NCBI GenBank assembly: GCA_963755695.1
Contig: CAVWLB010000010.1
Span: 930,001-994,000, forward strand
Direction of reading: 5' to 3'
DNA from: QHWT01 sp963755695
Lineage (GTDB): Bacteria; Acidobacteriota; Vicinamibacteria; Vicinamibacterales; 2-12-FULL-66-21
DNA length: 64,000 nt
Part shown: piece after piece, positions 28,332 to 36,571 of the stretch
How the letters are laid out: each line of letters begins with the position of its first letter
Numbering within the stretch: position 1 is the first letter of the stretch
Notes under the pieces: model-generated
What the model was told of the DNA's origin: nothing
Seen by the model: the letters and a program-made list of their open reading frames with translations, nothing else
The model's database searches: none
Translations under genes and position numbers: made by a program

Positions 28332-30999
28332 ATGGCCCTGCAACCGGGTACTCGGCTCGGCGCCTACGACATCCTCGGCTTGGTTGGCGCCGGGGGCATG
28401 GGCGAGGTCTACCGCGCCCGCGATCCCCGGCTCGGGCGCGACGTGGCCATTAAGGTGTTGCCCGCGGATCGCGTCGCCGACGAGGGCCGTCGCCGCCGAT
28501 TCGTACAGGAGGCGCAGGCGGCCTCCGCGCTCAATCATCCGCACATCATCACGATTTACGAGATCGACACGGCCGAGGCCCACGATTTCATCGTGATGGA
28601 GTACGTGCGCGGCAAGAGCCTCGATGCGCTCATCCCGCGGCAGGGGATGCGCCTCAGCGACGCGCTCCGCATCGCCATCCCGGTGGCCGACGCGCTGGCC
28701 GCCGCCCATGCGCGCGGCATCATCCATCGCGATCTCAAACCCGCCAACGTGATCGTGGGAACGGACGGCGCGGTGAAGGTGCTCGATTTCGGCCTCGCCA
28801 AATTGGTTGGAACCGACGAGGACGTCGGACACGGACACCCCCACGGTCACCGCGCCATGCCGCGCTCAGCGCGCCGGGGACGATCGCCGGCACCGCCGCC
28901 TACATGTCGCCCGAGCAAGCGACGGGCGGACCAGTCGATGCACGGAGCGACATCTTCGGCTTCGGCGCGATGCTCTACGAGATGGTGACCGGGACGCGGG
29001 CGTTTGCGGGCACGTCCACCGCCGACACCCTGAGTGCGGTGATTCGCGCGCAACCACAAGGCGCCCAGTGCCATCATTCCGGCGGTTCCCAGCGACCTCG
29101 AGAAGCTGATCCTGCGGTGCCTGCGGAAGGATCCGCAGCGACGCTTCCAGCACATCGACGACGTGAAGATTGCGCTGCAGGACATCAAGGAGGAATCGGA
29201 TTCGGGCGTCGGAGCGTCTGCGCCAGCCGCGCGCACGCGTCGTCGCGGCCTGATCGTGGCACTCGGCGGCCACCGTGATGCTTGTGTCGGCCGTCACGGC
29301 GTGGGTGCTGCGATCACATCGCCCCGCGGCCGTCCCGCCACTGCACGTCGTGTCGCTCACGACGCTCAAGGGCGAGGAGCGTCATCCCACGTTTTCGCCC
29401 GACGGCGAACAGGTCGCGTTCGCGTGGAACGGTCCGAAGCAGGACAACTGGGACATCTACGTCACGCTGGTGGGATCGTCCAACGTGCGCCGACTCACCA
29501 GCGACCCCTCCCCTGATACGAAGCCGGTGTGGTCGCCCGACGGCCGCCAGATCGCGTTCGTGCGTGAGCGACCCGACGGCAGCACCATTCAGCTCGTGTC
29601 AGCGCTCGGCGGTGAAGACCGGAAACTGAGCGACTTCCGGGGCGCCGATTCAATCGGCTGGTCTCCGGATGGTCAATGGTTGGTCGCGGGACGATCCGGC
29701 GAGAGCGGCGCGGCCGGACAACCGCGAGGCATCTATCTCATTCCCGTCGAGGGCGGTGAGGCTCGGCCGCTGATTGCATCCAGCCCGGTTGTTGCCGATT
29801 ATGACCCCGCATTCGCACCCGACGGCCGCCGGCTGGCGTACGCGTCGTGCGGCCGTGCGAGTACCGGCGGGCTGCCGGGATTCTGCGATATTTATGTCGT
29901 CGAACTGAATGCGGCCCACACGCCTTCGATGCCCCCGCGGCGACTCACGACGCAGCGGTCGCTGTATACCGAATCCCTCACGTGGACTCGTGACGGGAGC
30001 GCGGTCGTATACGCCGCGGCGACGCCCGAGGTGAATCTCTGGCGCGTAGAGGTTGCCGGGACCGCGCTCGCCCGAGCGCATTGAGGTCGCAGGGGCCGAG
30101 GCGTATTTCGCCAGCCATCGCGCTGTCCCGCGACCGGCTGGCGTTCACACGCCGTGTCGGTCGACAGTGACATCTACCGCTTCGAAGTCGGGCGTCCTGT
30201 GCAGTTGGTCTTTGGGTCGAGCGGTGCAGAGCAGGACGCTGCGTTTGTCTCCGGATGGCCGACGGCTCGTGTTCGGGTCGCAGGGCTCCGGCGCCCTAGA
30301 GGAGATTTGGGTCGCCGAGGCCGACGGATCGAATCCGCAACAGCTCACGCACGGTCCAGGGCGCGCTCAGGGCTCGCCCTCCTGGTCACCCGATGGGCGC
30401 CGGATCGTATTCGACTCGTTTGCCGACGATACGCATTATCACATTTGGATGATCGATGCCGACGGCGGACCGCCGCGTCGGCTCACCACGCAGGCGGGCG
30501 ACGAGCGTGTCCCCACCTGGTCGCGCGACGGGCGCTGGATCTACTTCAGCAGCGAGCAGGGGGCCGCCGCACGCGACCTGTGGCGCGTGTCCGCGGACGG
30601 GAAGACGTCCGAGCGACTGATCCGCGGGGCGAGCGGGCCATTTGCGTGCGAGTCGAACGACGGCAAGACACCTGTTATTCCAGCCAAAGGATGCGGACTC
30701 GCCCCTCATGGCAATGCCGCCCGCCGGAGGCGGAGCCCGGCAACTGGTGGCGTGCGTCAGGCGGATCGGCCTTTGGCGCTGGTCCGCAGGGCGTGTATTA
30801 CGTCGCCTGCGATCCCAGCTCCAATCCGCCACTCCATGTGCTCGATCTGGAGACCGGCCGAGACCGGCTCCTCGGCACGCTCGACGGACTCATAGATCGC
30901 CCGCTGGGTTTGGCGGTGTCGCCCGACGGGAAGACCATCGTGTATCCGAGAGCAATGCATACGGATGCCGACCTGATGTTGATTGAGAACTTCCGGTAG
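28332..30999 (+). CDS. Ser/Thr protein kinase fused to a TolB-like propeller (several frameshifts)
   Basis: The kinase part is clear in the first frame: GAGGMGEVYRARD glycine loop, VAIKVLP lysine, IIHRDLKPANV catalytic loop and VLDFGLAKL, then in other frames AGTAAYMSPEQATGG, LYEMVTGTRAF and LRCLRKDPQRRFQHIDDV. A single membrane helix (TVMLVSAVTAWVL) near 29270-29310 links it to an extracytoplasmic propeller with PD40 repeats (PTFSPDGEQVAFAW, PVWSPDGRQIAFVR, LRLSPDGRRLVFGS, PSWSPDGRRIVFDS), ending MLIENFR. At least six one-base shifts (near 28850, 29055, 29268, 30060, 30200, 30680) interrupt it while every segment keeps its conserved motifs, so I regard it as one intact gene with errors or one recently broken. 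This kinase-propeller fusion is typical of Acidobacteriota. Confidence 0.8.
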
Positions 31000-31061
31000 C
31001 CTCCGATTCCTTCAGCAGGCACGCTTCCGACCTGTGCTTTGGAGCGGCGACTCGAACGAAC

Positions 31062-31330
31062 ATCAGCGCGTTCGACACCGGGGCCGTCCACCGCGAACTG
31101 CGACGCCGCGTCGAGGAATGGCGTAGGCTCGTGCGGCGAAACACCCCGATCGCTCGACAGGTGCTCGATCGACTCCTGGCCGACCGCATTAGCTGGACAC
31201 CGCGCCGCGCTGAGCGGATCTACAAGTATTCCGGCCGGTTGCAGTCGACCGCCTGCTCGTGGGGATCGTGTGTACCGAGAATCGCCGCAAGCCACAGCGC
31301 GCGATGGTTGGGATCGTTACGGAAGGTATG
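31062..31330 (+). pseudogene. C-terminal remnant of a serine recombinase
   Basis: The frame gives AVHRELRRRVEEWRRLVRRNTPIARQVLDRLLADRISWTPRR in outline; segments line up with the tail of the recombinase at 42-43.9 kb (DVHRLESSLRAKVKDW, QAPISRQIVAKLLDG, RIVFTPQ): HRELRRRVEEWRRL, NTPIARQVLDRLLAD, RISWTPRR. The N-terminal catalytic and zinc-ribbon domains are absent. Directly after it comes a copy of the tRNA-Glu 3' end, the position expected for the att site of such an element. Read as the relic of an older element integrated at the same tRNA. Confidence 0.65.
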
Positions 31331-31342
31331 GCGTCCCCAACG
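31328..31342. repeat. att-like copy of the tRNA-Glu 3' end (left copy 1)
   Basis: The 15 bases ATGGCGTCCCCAACG are identical to 43824-43838, the CCA end and acceptor stem of the tRNA-Glu gene read on the plus strand. It lies directly after the recombinase C-terminal remnant, mirroring the recombinase-tRNA junction at the other end of the island. Confidence 0.6.
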
Positions 31343-31404
31343 CGACAATCGCCGGTGTACCAGCCGGTGCGAGGGCCGCTGCCGCAGGCGGCTTGAGGGA
31401 GTCA

Positions 31405-31424
31405 GCGTCCCCAACGAGGATTCG
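31405..31424. repeat. att-like copy of the tRNA-Glu 3' end (left copy 2)
   Basis: GCGTCCCCAACG matches 43827-43838 exactly; then, after one inserted A, GGATTCG matches the tRNA T-arm. It covers the acceptor end plus part of the T-arm, so it reaches further into the tRNA than copy 1 and is the better candidate for the left end of the island. Confidence 0.6.
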
Positions 31425-31585
31425 CGATTGATTACCAACGCGATTTCCAAGGTATTTGGCGGTCTGACCGTCGCGCGGCATAGAGGCTGAGGCCCGATAC
31501 GCCCTCAGTCATGCTCTGGCCAGAAGGTCAGGCAAACACTGCGGCGTTGATCGAGATCTATTTCAATGCGGCAGGGCCGCAGGGG

Positions 31586-32415
31586 TCATCGGAGTGTGCT
31601 GTAGAACCTCTTGATCTCAGCCAGCACATCGGCGCTGCGGTCGAGATAGAAGTAGTGACTGGCATCCCGATAGGTAATCACTCTCGCGTGCGGCACTTCC
31701 CGTCGAAATGTGGCCAACCACCGCTCCTGTGTGGGAACGGCGGCCGTCCGCCAGTAGGTCTCGGCCCGCTCACGGATCTCGATGGTCGCATCCGGCGGGA
31801 TGCCAGGGTGTCGCTCCTGGATCGCACTGATCGCCAGCGTGGGCGCCTGTACGCCCGAGAAATCGACGGAGTATCCGTTCCACCAACGACTGATTTGCGT
31901 CCAGACGGCGCCAGTTGCTGGTGAGGAGCCAAGCGGGTCGTTCTGCAACACAGCATAAGCGGTCGCCGGATCGGCGATCGCATCCAGTACACCAGCGAGC
32001 GTACGCGTCGGGGCCAGCGCGAAGCGATCTGCGTGAGCTCGAGCCCCGCCAGCGAGTGGCCGACCAAATGCACTCTCTGCAGTTCCTTGGCGTCCAGGAA
32101 TGCCATGATGTCAGCGACCAGGGTTGCGAGTTCATATCCCAAGGCCGGCGTCTGCGACGGTGGGAAACCACGGCGTGTCAACGCGTACACATGGAAGCGG
32201 TCGCGAAGGCCAACAGCTAAGTCGTTGAAAGTTGCCGCGGGTGTGCCGAAGCCAGTCAGAAACACAACCGGCTCGCCCTGGCCACCCCAGTCTAGATAGT
32301 GCAGTCTGATTCCGTTCGCCTCGACGAAGTGTTCAGAGAATGAACGACCGGATTCTGTCTGGCCGGAAACGCCGGAGAGCGTCAGGCACGCGAGGATGAA
32401 CGCCGACATCGTCAC
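31586..32415 (-). CDS. Alpha/beta hydrolase, secreted, one frameshift
   Basis: About 275 residues in two frames. Leader MTMSAFILACLTLSGVSG, then IRLHYLDWGGQGEPVVFLTGFG (oxyanion region), LTRRGFPPSQTP, and nucleophile elbow VHLVGHSLAGLEL. After a shift near 31990 the other frame supplies LDAIADPATAYAVLQNDP and, at the end, VITYRDASHYFYLDRSADVLAEIKRF with the catalytic histidine. GGAGGG lies upstream; GTG (32415) and ATG (32409) are both possible starts. Resembles secreted acidobacterial alpha/beta hydrolases. It reads toward the left att copies. Whether it is island cargo or backbone is open. Confidence 0.75.
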
Positions 32416-32689
32416 AGAACCCTCCCCGGTTGGTGTCAGTTTACCGATTCCTCCCGGTAAGTCGCCAAGGGTTTACGCTTCCGCTGCACGGGTGCGAACG
32501 CTCAAACGGACTTGAACCATTTTCCGTCACCGGGTCGGCGCGGCTCGCGGCGTAGAGGACACGGACTGGCGGGTTGATCGATCCACTCAACCCGCCAGAC
32601 TTTCTCAGGAATTGCGGCGTGATTTCGTGTCCCTGAGCGGTGAGTGCTAGAGTGCACGGTGCGGCGAACCACTGAACTGGAGGCGCACT

Positions 32690-33118
32690 GTGGATCCATT
32701 TCGCGGTGCAGGCATTCTTGCCCTCGTTGCAATGATTCTGGGGTCAACAAGTCTCATACCGGTTCAATTCGATCCGACGACTGCGATGTGGCGCGTCCGC
32801 GCAACCGTTCACTTCGACATCTACTACCCGCAAGCGCACGATCTGGATTCGATCGCGCGCGAAGCGGAGCGCGCCTACGTCCGAGTCAGCCGAGATCTGC
32901 GGCGACAGGTGTCTGCCAAAGTGCCGCTCATCCTGCTGCCGACCAGTCGCGACCTGCCACAGACGGCGCAGGAAGCGGCGGCGATCGTGCGCGCGAGCGG
33001 TGCACCGGATCGCGACCATCTGCTGTTACCCGTCGACCCGCGTAATGGTCGAGAGAAAATGCTAGCGCACGAGCTCACCCACATTTTTGAATTCGATCAG
33101 CGATCACGTCGCCCCTGA
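32690..33118 (+). pseudogene. N-terminal fragment of a peptidase-MA/PD40-type protein
   Basis: 142 residues: MDPFRGAGILALVAMILG leader, then FDIYYPQAHDLDSIAREAERAYVRVSRDL in outline, VPLILLPTSRDL, and a zinc site AHELTHIFEF (HExxH). The first ~130 residues match the amino-terminal gluzincin-like part of large acidobacterial PD40 proteins, which normally run to 900 residues or more with a propeller following. Here the frame stops a few codons after HELTH; the +2 frame continues for about 30 residues (SAITSPLIAAIYVGNG) then stops, and no propeller follows. So it is a truncated relic even allowing for an indel. Confidence 0.6.
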
Positions 33119-33932
33119 TCGCCGCCATCTACGTCGGCAACGGGATTCGCGATAAGGTGGAGCTCAGATTTTCCGGTGTTGCAGCCTGATTTCCCGATCG
33201 TCCGCCACGCGACCGCAGCGTGACCTCACTTGTCAGACATCGAGCGGCCGCGAACGCAACCGCGCAATTTCGATGGTGGAAAAGTTTACCGTCAGTATGG
33301 CGTCCCTTGCGGCTGTGAGTTCGAACCGCCTCACTGACTTGGTCAAGGATCTTGCGGCCCTCCGGCAAAGTGGAATCGGCCCACTGCTTGAGGCCGTACA
33401 ATTCGCGTCAGCGTGAGAGAGCCGCACATCCCCAGATGAATTGGAACCGATCCGTACCTAGACTGTGGAAGACAGAAAGAGGAACAGCCAAGCGGTGGAA
33501 CCCGCATCCAGGGAACAGCGCAGATCAGGAAACCGCGATCGCGATTCGCACATTGTGCAAACAGCCCGACACCTGCAATCAACGTGATTACGGTCACTGG
33601 CTAGGCGCGCCTCATTCGCCTGATTTTCCAGAGGAATATAGGAACCCTCTTAAGCAGAATTAGGCGAAGACAAGCGTTCAAATCGCCAAACCGCGAATAT
33701 AGGAGACGTGGGCTTAAGCCCTACTTCAGACCAGATCTCGTCCGAAAACTTGGTCAGCCGAGCAGATCCATCTGATCCGCGTCAGTGGCTCCTCGGGCAG
33801 CCGCCAAGTCTTCGAGGCTCATGGGGATCTCGGCTCAAAGCTAGGGAGTTGACGTCAGTTGAAAAGCGCAGACGGCGAGAACGTTTCGCATTTTGCGCTT
33901 CGCGCAACGCGCCGGGCCTGGACAGCAAATGG
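33119..33932. other. Gene-poor island DNA
   Basis: No confident gene. A plus-strand frame at 33273-33416 (47 residues, MVEKFTVSMASLAAV ... VKDLAALRQSGIG) has amphipathic character but no ribosome site. Two features recur elsewhere on the island: ATGGCGTCCC at 33297, as in the tRNA-Glu end, followed by TTCGAACC; and the core GCACATTGTGC at 33548, as in the palindrome at 34887. Confidence 0.5.
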
Positions 33933-34646
33933 TCACCGGCGGAGTGCCTCCAATGCCCGCGCCGCAGCCCTTCGCAGTCGGTAGACGGGCGACCGCTTCC
34001 GCAACACGTCGATATGAACGAGGTCTAGGTCCGACGCGCACTCCTGCGCTTCCTGCGCCGCGAGCTGCGGGTACCTGCGAAGCCCCTCGGGACTCGCGTA
34101 GAAGAAAAGATTCTGGCGGTACCAGGATGCGACCTGTTTGTTCTGCCAGATCTGCGGGCGCAGGCAATCAATCGACACAAAGTTCCTGGCGCCAAACAGC
34201 GCGTGCCAGAAGGCCCGCGGCCGCTCGTTCAGATGGCCATGCCCTCCCTGGCCCGGTGTGGCAGCGGAGAACAGCACGACAGGCGCGGCGAGCGTCAAGG
34301 CATCCACGAGCGTCGGAGCCGCGTGTTTCCGAAGGTGCTCAGCCACCTCGACGCACACCGCGAGGTCGAACGCGCCTACGGGTTCGAGGGCTTGGTTGAG
34401 GTCAGCCGTGCAAAACTGCGACGACTCGATGATCAGGGTGTTCGCCCATCTCGGCTGGTCAATGCCCAGAATGCGATCCACCCCATGGGTCTGGAACACT
34501 CTCAGCCATTCTCCGTGCTTACAACCGAAGTCCACGACGCTGCGCGCCGGAACGTACCGAATGACCAGCGGCACGACTCTCTCGGCGCTCTTCAGACTGT
34601 TTTCTGACCACCACTGTCGTGCTGCTGTATTCGTTGGGGCCACCAT
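33933..34646 (-). CDS. Class I SAM-dependent methyltransferase
   Basis: 237 residues, intact frame. VVDFGCKHGEWLRVFQ is the AdoMet-binding loop (motif I), followed by ILGIDQP, AFDLAVCVEVAEHL (motif IV region, E-V-A-E-H-L as in many sugar/lipid-type methyltransferases) and ALTLAAPVVLFSAATPGQGGHGH. The C-terminus is basic (VYRLRRAAARALEALRR). I chose the ATG giving MVAPTNTAARQWW; the first codons of the longer frame add only eight residues. Related enzymes occur in surface-glycan clusters (small-molecule or sugar O-methylation), fitting the GDP-sugar enzymes 2-5 kb to the right, but the link is inference. Confidence 0.8.
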   Translation of the reverse strand: MVAPTNTAARQWWSENSLKSAERVVPLVIRYVPARSVVDFGCKHGEWLRVFQTHGVDRILGIDQPRWANTLIIESSQFCTADLNQALEPVGAFDLAVCVEVAEHLRKHAAPTLVDALTLAAPVVLFSAATPGQGGHGHLNERPRAFWHALFGARNFVSIDCLRPQIWQNKQVASWYRQNLFFYASPEGLRRYPQLAAQEAQECASDLDLVHIDVLRKRSPVYRLRRAAARALEALRR

Positions 34647-34725
34647 CGGCACTCCCCGTGGAGGTAACATTTCGATTTAACGCCGTCGATCGGCCGCATC
34701 CTACTCCAACCATCTCGCGCGCGGG

Positions 34726-34929
34726 TCAGGATTTCTTCCCGTCTGGATCTCGCATCGAATAACCCCCAGCGGCCCGAACTGTGACGCGCGGCACGACGCC
34801 TCCGATATTCTTGCGGACACGTCGCCCACGTCTACCGACCGTCCACTGACGCCTGAGATGAATCAGCGGCCTCTCTTGGGCACGCCATTGCACATTGTGC
34901 AATAGCGCCCACGGTATTGGGGCCGTCAC
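34726..34929 (-). CDS. Possible small basic protein coupled to the XRE regulator
   Basis: 67 codons starting with a GTG that overlaps the XRE gene's stop as GTGA, a usual sign of translational coupling. The product is very basic (RRQWTVGRRGRRVRKN) without known domain. The 17-bp palindrome at 34887 lies inside it, which argues either for autoregulation or against the frame being real. Low confidence. Confidence 0.25.
   Translation of the reverse strand: MTAPIPWALLHNVQWRAQERPLIHLRRQWTVGRRGRRVRKNIGGVVPRVTVRAAGGYSMRDPDGKKS
34887..34903. promoter_or_regulatory. 17-bp perfect palindrome
   Basis: ATTGCACA and TGTGCAAT form perfect arms around a central T. The core GCACATTGTGC recurs at 33548-33558. 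The spacing and symmetry resemble an operator for a dimeric regulator; the XRE gene lies just to its right. Confidence 0.4.
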
Positions 34930-35326
34930 CGCGTTCGCCGAACCGTCCGTTTACCGGGAGGCCCTACGGCCGTCCTCCGGCGCTCTGCGAGGCTCCTCGC
35001 CATAGTCAGCAGTATCGTCCGGTCTCGGCGCGGCAAGAGCCTCCAGGCAGCCATCAGGGCCCTTGCCTGACGGTCCTGCCGGTCGGCCGCTGGAGGCACA
35101 CCGAAGCGCTCTGTGGCCTTCTCTCGCTGCGCAAGACGCCACATCTCGTTCTGGTCCAGACCTAACGCCCCGCACAGCCGCGCATTAAGCTCCTCTGAAA
35201 TGACCGGCTCGCCCCTGACGATTCTGCGGCAGTGTTCTGTACCGAGCGACCCACCGCGGCGGCGAGGCTTCGAATCGACAAGTTCCGACGCTCTAATGCG
35301 TGACGGACCGCCTCACCGTAGGACAT
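34926..35326 (-). CDS. XRE-family transcriptional regulator, one frameshift
   Basis: About 133 residues in two frames. The first gives MSYGEAVRHALERRNLSIRSLAAAVGRSV, the first helices of an XRE helix-turn-helix; after a shift near 35243 the second gives EHCRRIVRGEPVISEELNARLCGALGLDQNEMWRLA in outline (recognition helix, turn and last helices), then a C-terminal part with DRTILLTMARSLAE. The two parts join without loss, so one indel explains the break. It reads divergently from the next gene across an A/T-rich gap with a 34-bp dyad. The likely role is to repress itself and the recombinase module. Confidence 0.7.
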
Positions 35327-35338
35327 GACGGAATCATA

Positions 35339-35372
35339 CACATAAATCAGTTGCATACAACCTAAATATGTG
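35339..35372. promoter_or_regulatory. Imperfect 34-bp dyad in the XRE divergent promoter region
   Basis: Outer arms CACATA/TATGTG and inner arms GTTG/CAAC around CATA; 12 of 17 positions are symmetric. It lies 12-46 bp upstream of the XRE ATG in the most A/T-rich stretch of the island, where a divergent promoter and operator would be expected. Confidence 0.5.
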
Positions 35373-35503
35373 GCAAGGCTGTATCTTGCCGTGCGGTGAG
35401 CCGTCGCTGGTCGCTGTCTGGCACGCTTATTGGCCTTTGGAAGCTGCGATGCATGAACGTCAGAACCTCGTCAGCCGTGGGATTTCCGCTGTGGGAGTCC
35501 TCT

Positions 35504-35804
35504 ATGGGCCGTCTTTCCCCGCACTATCGTGAGCTGCTGCCTGAGACGCTCCGACAGAGCGTAGATGATGAAGGTTTAGCAGCCTTGTTGGATGGCCTAC
35601 GCCCTCTCGCACAGGTCATAACACAGATGTATTTCTCAACGCCACCGGAACAACTGTTCAAAGACAGTGGTTCCGCGAGCATTGGTGACGACACGATCTC
35701 CGATCAGGCGGAGGCTCTTGCCTTCGGGCTGAATATCTCGATGGATGAAGCCTTGCGACTGGCGAACATCAACCGCCAGATTAACGATGCCCCCGGAGGG
35801 CTGA
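35504..35804 (+). CDS. Unknown protein preceding a recombinase
   Basis: About 100 residues: MGRLSPHYRELLPETLRQSVDDEGLAALLDGLRPLAQ, then MYFSTPPEQLFKD, DQAEALAFGLNISMDEALRLANINRQI. Helical and acidic with no known domain. GGGAG precedes the ATG. In the sequence as given the frame reads on past the recombinase start, but one base fewer in the CCCCC run at 35790 puts a TGA just before the recombinase ATG, so I take that as the real end. It is the first gene of an operon with the recombinase, divergent from the XRE gene. Possibly a recombination directionality or accessory factor; that is inference from position only. Confidence 0.5.
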
Positions 35805-35805
35805 G

Positions 35806-36200
35806 ATGGGAAAGAAGGGCAAGGACGACGTCGGGAATAAGACCGCCGCCGTCATTTACCTTAGGGTGTCGACGGAGGAACAGGCGAAGAACAACAGCTT
35901 GGGTAATCAGGGGGTGCAGACGCGACAACTCTTTCAGACCTTCGGGTACGAAGTCGTCAGGTCCTTCATCGAGCAGTTCTCCGCGAAACGGATGACCGTC
36001 CTCAGCAGGCCGTGTGTCGCTTTTGCGAGCAGAATCACCGGCGCATTGGAGCCGTGGTCGTGTGGAAGTTCGACCGATGGGCCAGAAATACAGCGGATCA
36101 TCTTGCTCTGAAGACTCTTCTGAAGAAACGCGGCATAGACCTTAAATCCGTCTGCGAGACGGTCGAGGATAGTCCGGCAGGAATGTTCATGGAGTCCGGT
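35806..36200 (+). pseudogene. Serine recombinase, N-terminal resolvase domain only (truncated)
   Basis: GGAGGG-CTGAG-ATG start, then KTAAVIYLRVSTEEQAKNN with the catalytic serine in RVST, a frameshift near 35975, and VVVWKFDRWARNTADHLAL, GIDLKSVCETVEDSPAGMFMES: the standard order of a large serine recombinase catalytic domain. The E-D-S-P-A-G-x-F-M-E segment normally continues into a long recombinase domain, but here it breaks at about residue 130, where the sequence becomes antisense to a different secreted-protein remnant. So the gene was truncated by a deletion or insertion, not merely shifted. Confidence 0.7.
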
Positions 36201-36449
36201 CGAAAATGTCCCAACTGCCGGGAAAACTATACACGCCAACGGTAGGGTCAGGCTCGCCATCAGGCGGGATAGTAAAGCACTGGACGCGAACACCGCGCGC
36301 ATCGTCGACTCAGGGGCAGTTCCGAACGTCTCACGTAACAGCCCAGGAGACACCTCGGAAGCCCTCTCCACTGCAAACGTGAATTGAAACGTAATGGGAT
36401 CAGCCTCAGCCGGTCGAGCATCTCCCAGCGTGAACAGCAAGACCACCAC
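36200..36449 (-). pseudogene. N-terminal remnant of a secreted (PEP-CTERM-like) protein
   Basis: On the minus strand: MVVLLFTLGDARPAEADPITFQFTFAVERAS with a leader ending AEADPITF, then VSPGLLRETFG; in a shifted frame DGEPDPTVGVYSFPGSWDIF. The A-D-P-I-T-F-x-F-T start and the D-P-T-V-G-x-Y-S-F segment recall the amino-terminal part of PEP-CTERM-type secreted proteins. No C-terminus remains; the remnant meets the truncated recombinase tail to tail. Weak evidence, recorded because it explains the recombinase truncation. Confidence 0.35.
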
Positions 36450-36571
36450 GGAAATTTGTGAAATCGCATCGAAGACATCGCCTTCGGTTGGTAAAACCCG
36501 AACCCGCGATTAACATTGCCGATCGCATTTCGAGGGGGCGACGATGACGACAAAGCCGAGTACCGGATGGG

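Noticed and set aside
31039..31431. 130-codon frame starting MERRLERTSARS
   Set aside because: Only its last residues (SASPTRIRD) coincide with the att copy; the protein-like sequence lies in another frame, the recombinase relic.
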